Notes under the pieces: generated by a model | Told to the model about the DNA's origin: nothing | Seen by the model: only the letters and a program-made list of their open reading frames with translations | The model's database searches: none | Assembly: GCA_027622795.1 (NCBI GenBank) | Contig: JAQBZA010000159.1 | Coordinates: 1 to 7,306, forward strand | DNA: 7,306 nucleotides | Reading direction: 5' to 3' | From: Planctomycetota bacterium | GTDB taxonomy: Bacteria > Planctomycetota > Planctomycetia > Pirellulales > UBA1268 | Shown: piece by piece, positions 6,803 through 7,306 of the stretch | Position numbering within the stretch: position 1 is the first letter of the stretch | Layout: each line of letters opens with the position of its first letter | Made by a program: the position numbers and the translations under genes

Positions 6803-6838
6803 TTGCACAGAATGTATACGCATGTATATGTTTTGCAA
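6803..6838. repeat. Nested inverted repeat, possible operator
   Basis: The outer arms TTGCA (6803-6807) and TGCAA (6834-6838) flank inner arms TATAC (6815-6819) and GTATA (6824-6828) around a GCAT spacer. The two dyads have centres one base apart. The inner part can also be read as a near tandem repeat, ATGTATACGC then ATGTATATG. The position between divergent genes, overlapping promoter-like boxes, suggests a regulator-binding site, but short AT-rich palindromes also arise by chance. Confidence 0.35.
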
Positions 6839-6879
6839 ACAGCGCTCCATTGAATGACGGGTATACTGATGGATGCTCC

Positions 6880-6883
6880 GGAG
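6880..6883 (+). promoter_or_regulatory. Candidate ribosome-binding site for the Uma2-family gene
   Basis: GGAG lies 11 bases before the ATG at 6895. The spacing is slightly long but supports this start. GGAG forms one arm of the short palindrome CTCCGGAG (6876-6883). Confidence 0.4.
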
Positions 6884-6894
6884 AACTCCGCCCG

Positions 6895-7306
6895 ATGTCT
6901 GTTTCCGCAATCACCACCGCAGAGGCCCTTTCGCATGCGGCGGCTGATCTTGGCCGCTGCGAACTGGTCCGTGGGGAACTCGTGGTGATGTCGCCAGCCG
7001 GTTCGCGGCACGGCGCGGTGGCAGCCCGGATCGCCAAGGCGATTGCCGACGACGTCGAACCAGCCAAGCTCGGTGTCGTCTTTGCCGCGGAGACCGGTTT
7101 TGTCCTTGAGCGGAATCCCGATTCCGTGCGGGCTCCCGATGTGGCCTTCGTGCGGGCGGAGCGACTCGCCGGAGGCATCCCAGCCGGTTTTTTCCCTGGC
7201 CCACCCGACCTGGCAGTGGAGGTATTGTCGCCGAGCGATCAGCGGCAGGATGTCGCCGCGAAGGTGGCCCAGTGGCTGGCCGCCAGAACCAGGCTGGTCT
7301 GGGTGG
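6895..7306 (+). CDS. Uma2-family (DUF820) PD-(D/E)XK nuclease-fold protein, partial (runs off right edge)
   Basis: The frame is open from ATG 6895 to the window end, giving 137 residues of a family usually near 190, so roughly 50 C-terminal residues are missing. It starts with an alpha-helical ITTAEALSHAAADLG and a CELVRGELVVMSPAG strand-turn block (22-36), then H39 (SRHG). ETGFVL (66-71), VRAPDVAFV (78-86), PDLAVEVLSPSD (104-115) and KVAQWLAA (123-130) follow, ending in LVWV. Likely nuclease-fold acidic residues are D82 and E109, with K123 as the migrated lysine seen in this family. Uma2 proteins occur in many copies in cyanobacteria and planctomycetes; they are annotated as putative restriction-endonuclease-like proteins, but their biological role is not established. 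It is divergent from mqnB. Confidence 0.9.
   Translation, partial: MSVSAITTAEALSHAAADLGRCELVRGELVVMSPAGSRHGAVAARIAKAIADDVEPAKLGVVFAAETGFVLERNPDSVRAPDVAFVRAERLAGGIPAGFFPGPPDLAVEVLSPSDQRQDVAAKVAQWLAARTRLVWV

Larger units (their letters stand above)
6687..6894. promoter_or_regulatory. Divergent intergenic region between mqnB and the Uma2-family gene
   Basis: This 208-base region separates two divergent starts, so promoters for both should lie here. It is noticeably AT-richer than its surroundings. Weak plus-strand promoter-like boxes are TTGCAC (6803-6808) followed after 16 bases by TATATG (6825-6830), and a lone TATACT (6862-6867) without a good -35. On the minus strand TACAAT occurs at 6753-6748, again without a clear -35. 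A nested dyad sits at 6803-6838. No open frame with family resemblance and no RNA gene was recognised. Confidence 0.45.

Noticed and set aside
6895..7306. Uma2-family gene as a sign of a mobile or defence island
   Set aside because: No transposase, integrase, terminal repeats, methyltransferase or other defence gene accompanies it, and Uma2 copies are scattered through planctomycete genomes.

Overview
The window looks like chromosomal DNA from a GC-rich bacterium, most likely a planctomycete (Pirellulales-like). Four clues support this. A large secreted protease carries an LEPR-XLL-type N-terminal signature (LEQRTLL). A partial gene at the left edge resembles the small membrane proteins grouped as DUF6677. 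An ExeA-type AAA ATPase is close to the version common in planctomycetes. Menaquinone genes belong to the futalosine route. The organism assignment is inference from these family resemblances; no marker gene such as rRNA is present.

Layout, left to right. 1-229 (minus) is the N-terminal part of a DUF6677-like membrane protein running off the left edge. 341-1199 (minus) is an ExeA-like ATPase whose conserved C-terminus is displaced into another frame near position 470, so the gene is frameshifted or carries a small deletion. 1263-1985 (plus) is rsmE, the 16S rRNA m3U1498 methyltransferase, divergent from the ATPase. 1960-5163 (minus) is a large modular subtilisin/sedolisin-like serine peptidase, convergent with rsmE and overlapping its last 26 bases. 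5191-6039 (minus) is mqnD and 6036-6686 (minus) is mqnB, joined by a GTGA start/stop overlap. 6687-6894 is a comparatively AT-rich divergent intergenic region with a nested dyad. 6895-7306 (plus) is a Uma2-family nuclease-fold gene cut by the right edge.

Functionally, mqnB and mqnD supply two steps of the futalosine pathway to menaquinone (futalosine to dehypoxanthine futalosine, and cyclic dehypoxanthine futalosine to 1,4-dihydroxy-6-naphthoate). The exported peptidase starts only 27 bases after mqnD on the same strand and may be read through from that operon, though no shared function is evident. The remaining genes are housekeeping (rsmE) or poorly characterised lineage genes. No CRISPR array, tRNA, rRNA, IS element or phage gene was seen. 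The points most worth a second look are the apparent Glu-for-His replacement in the peptidase active site, a P-domain nested inside an SdrD-type B domain of the same protein, and the broken 3' end of the ATPase gene.
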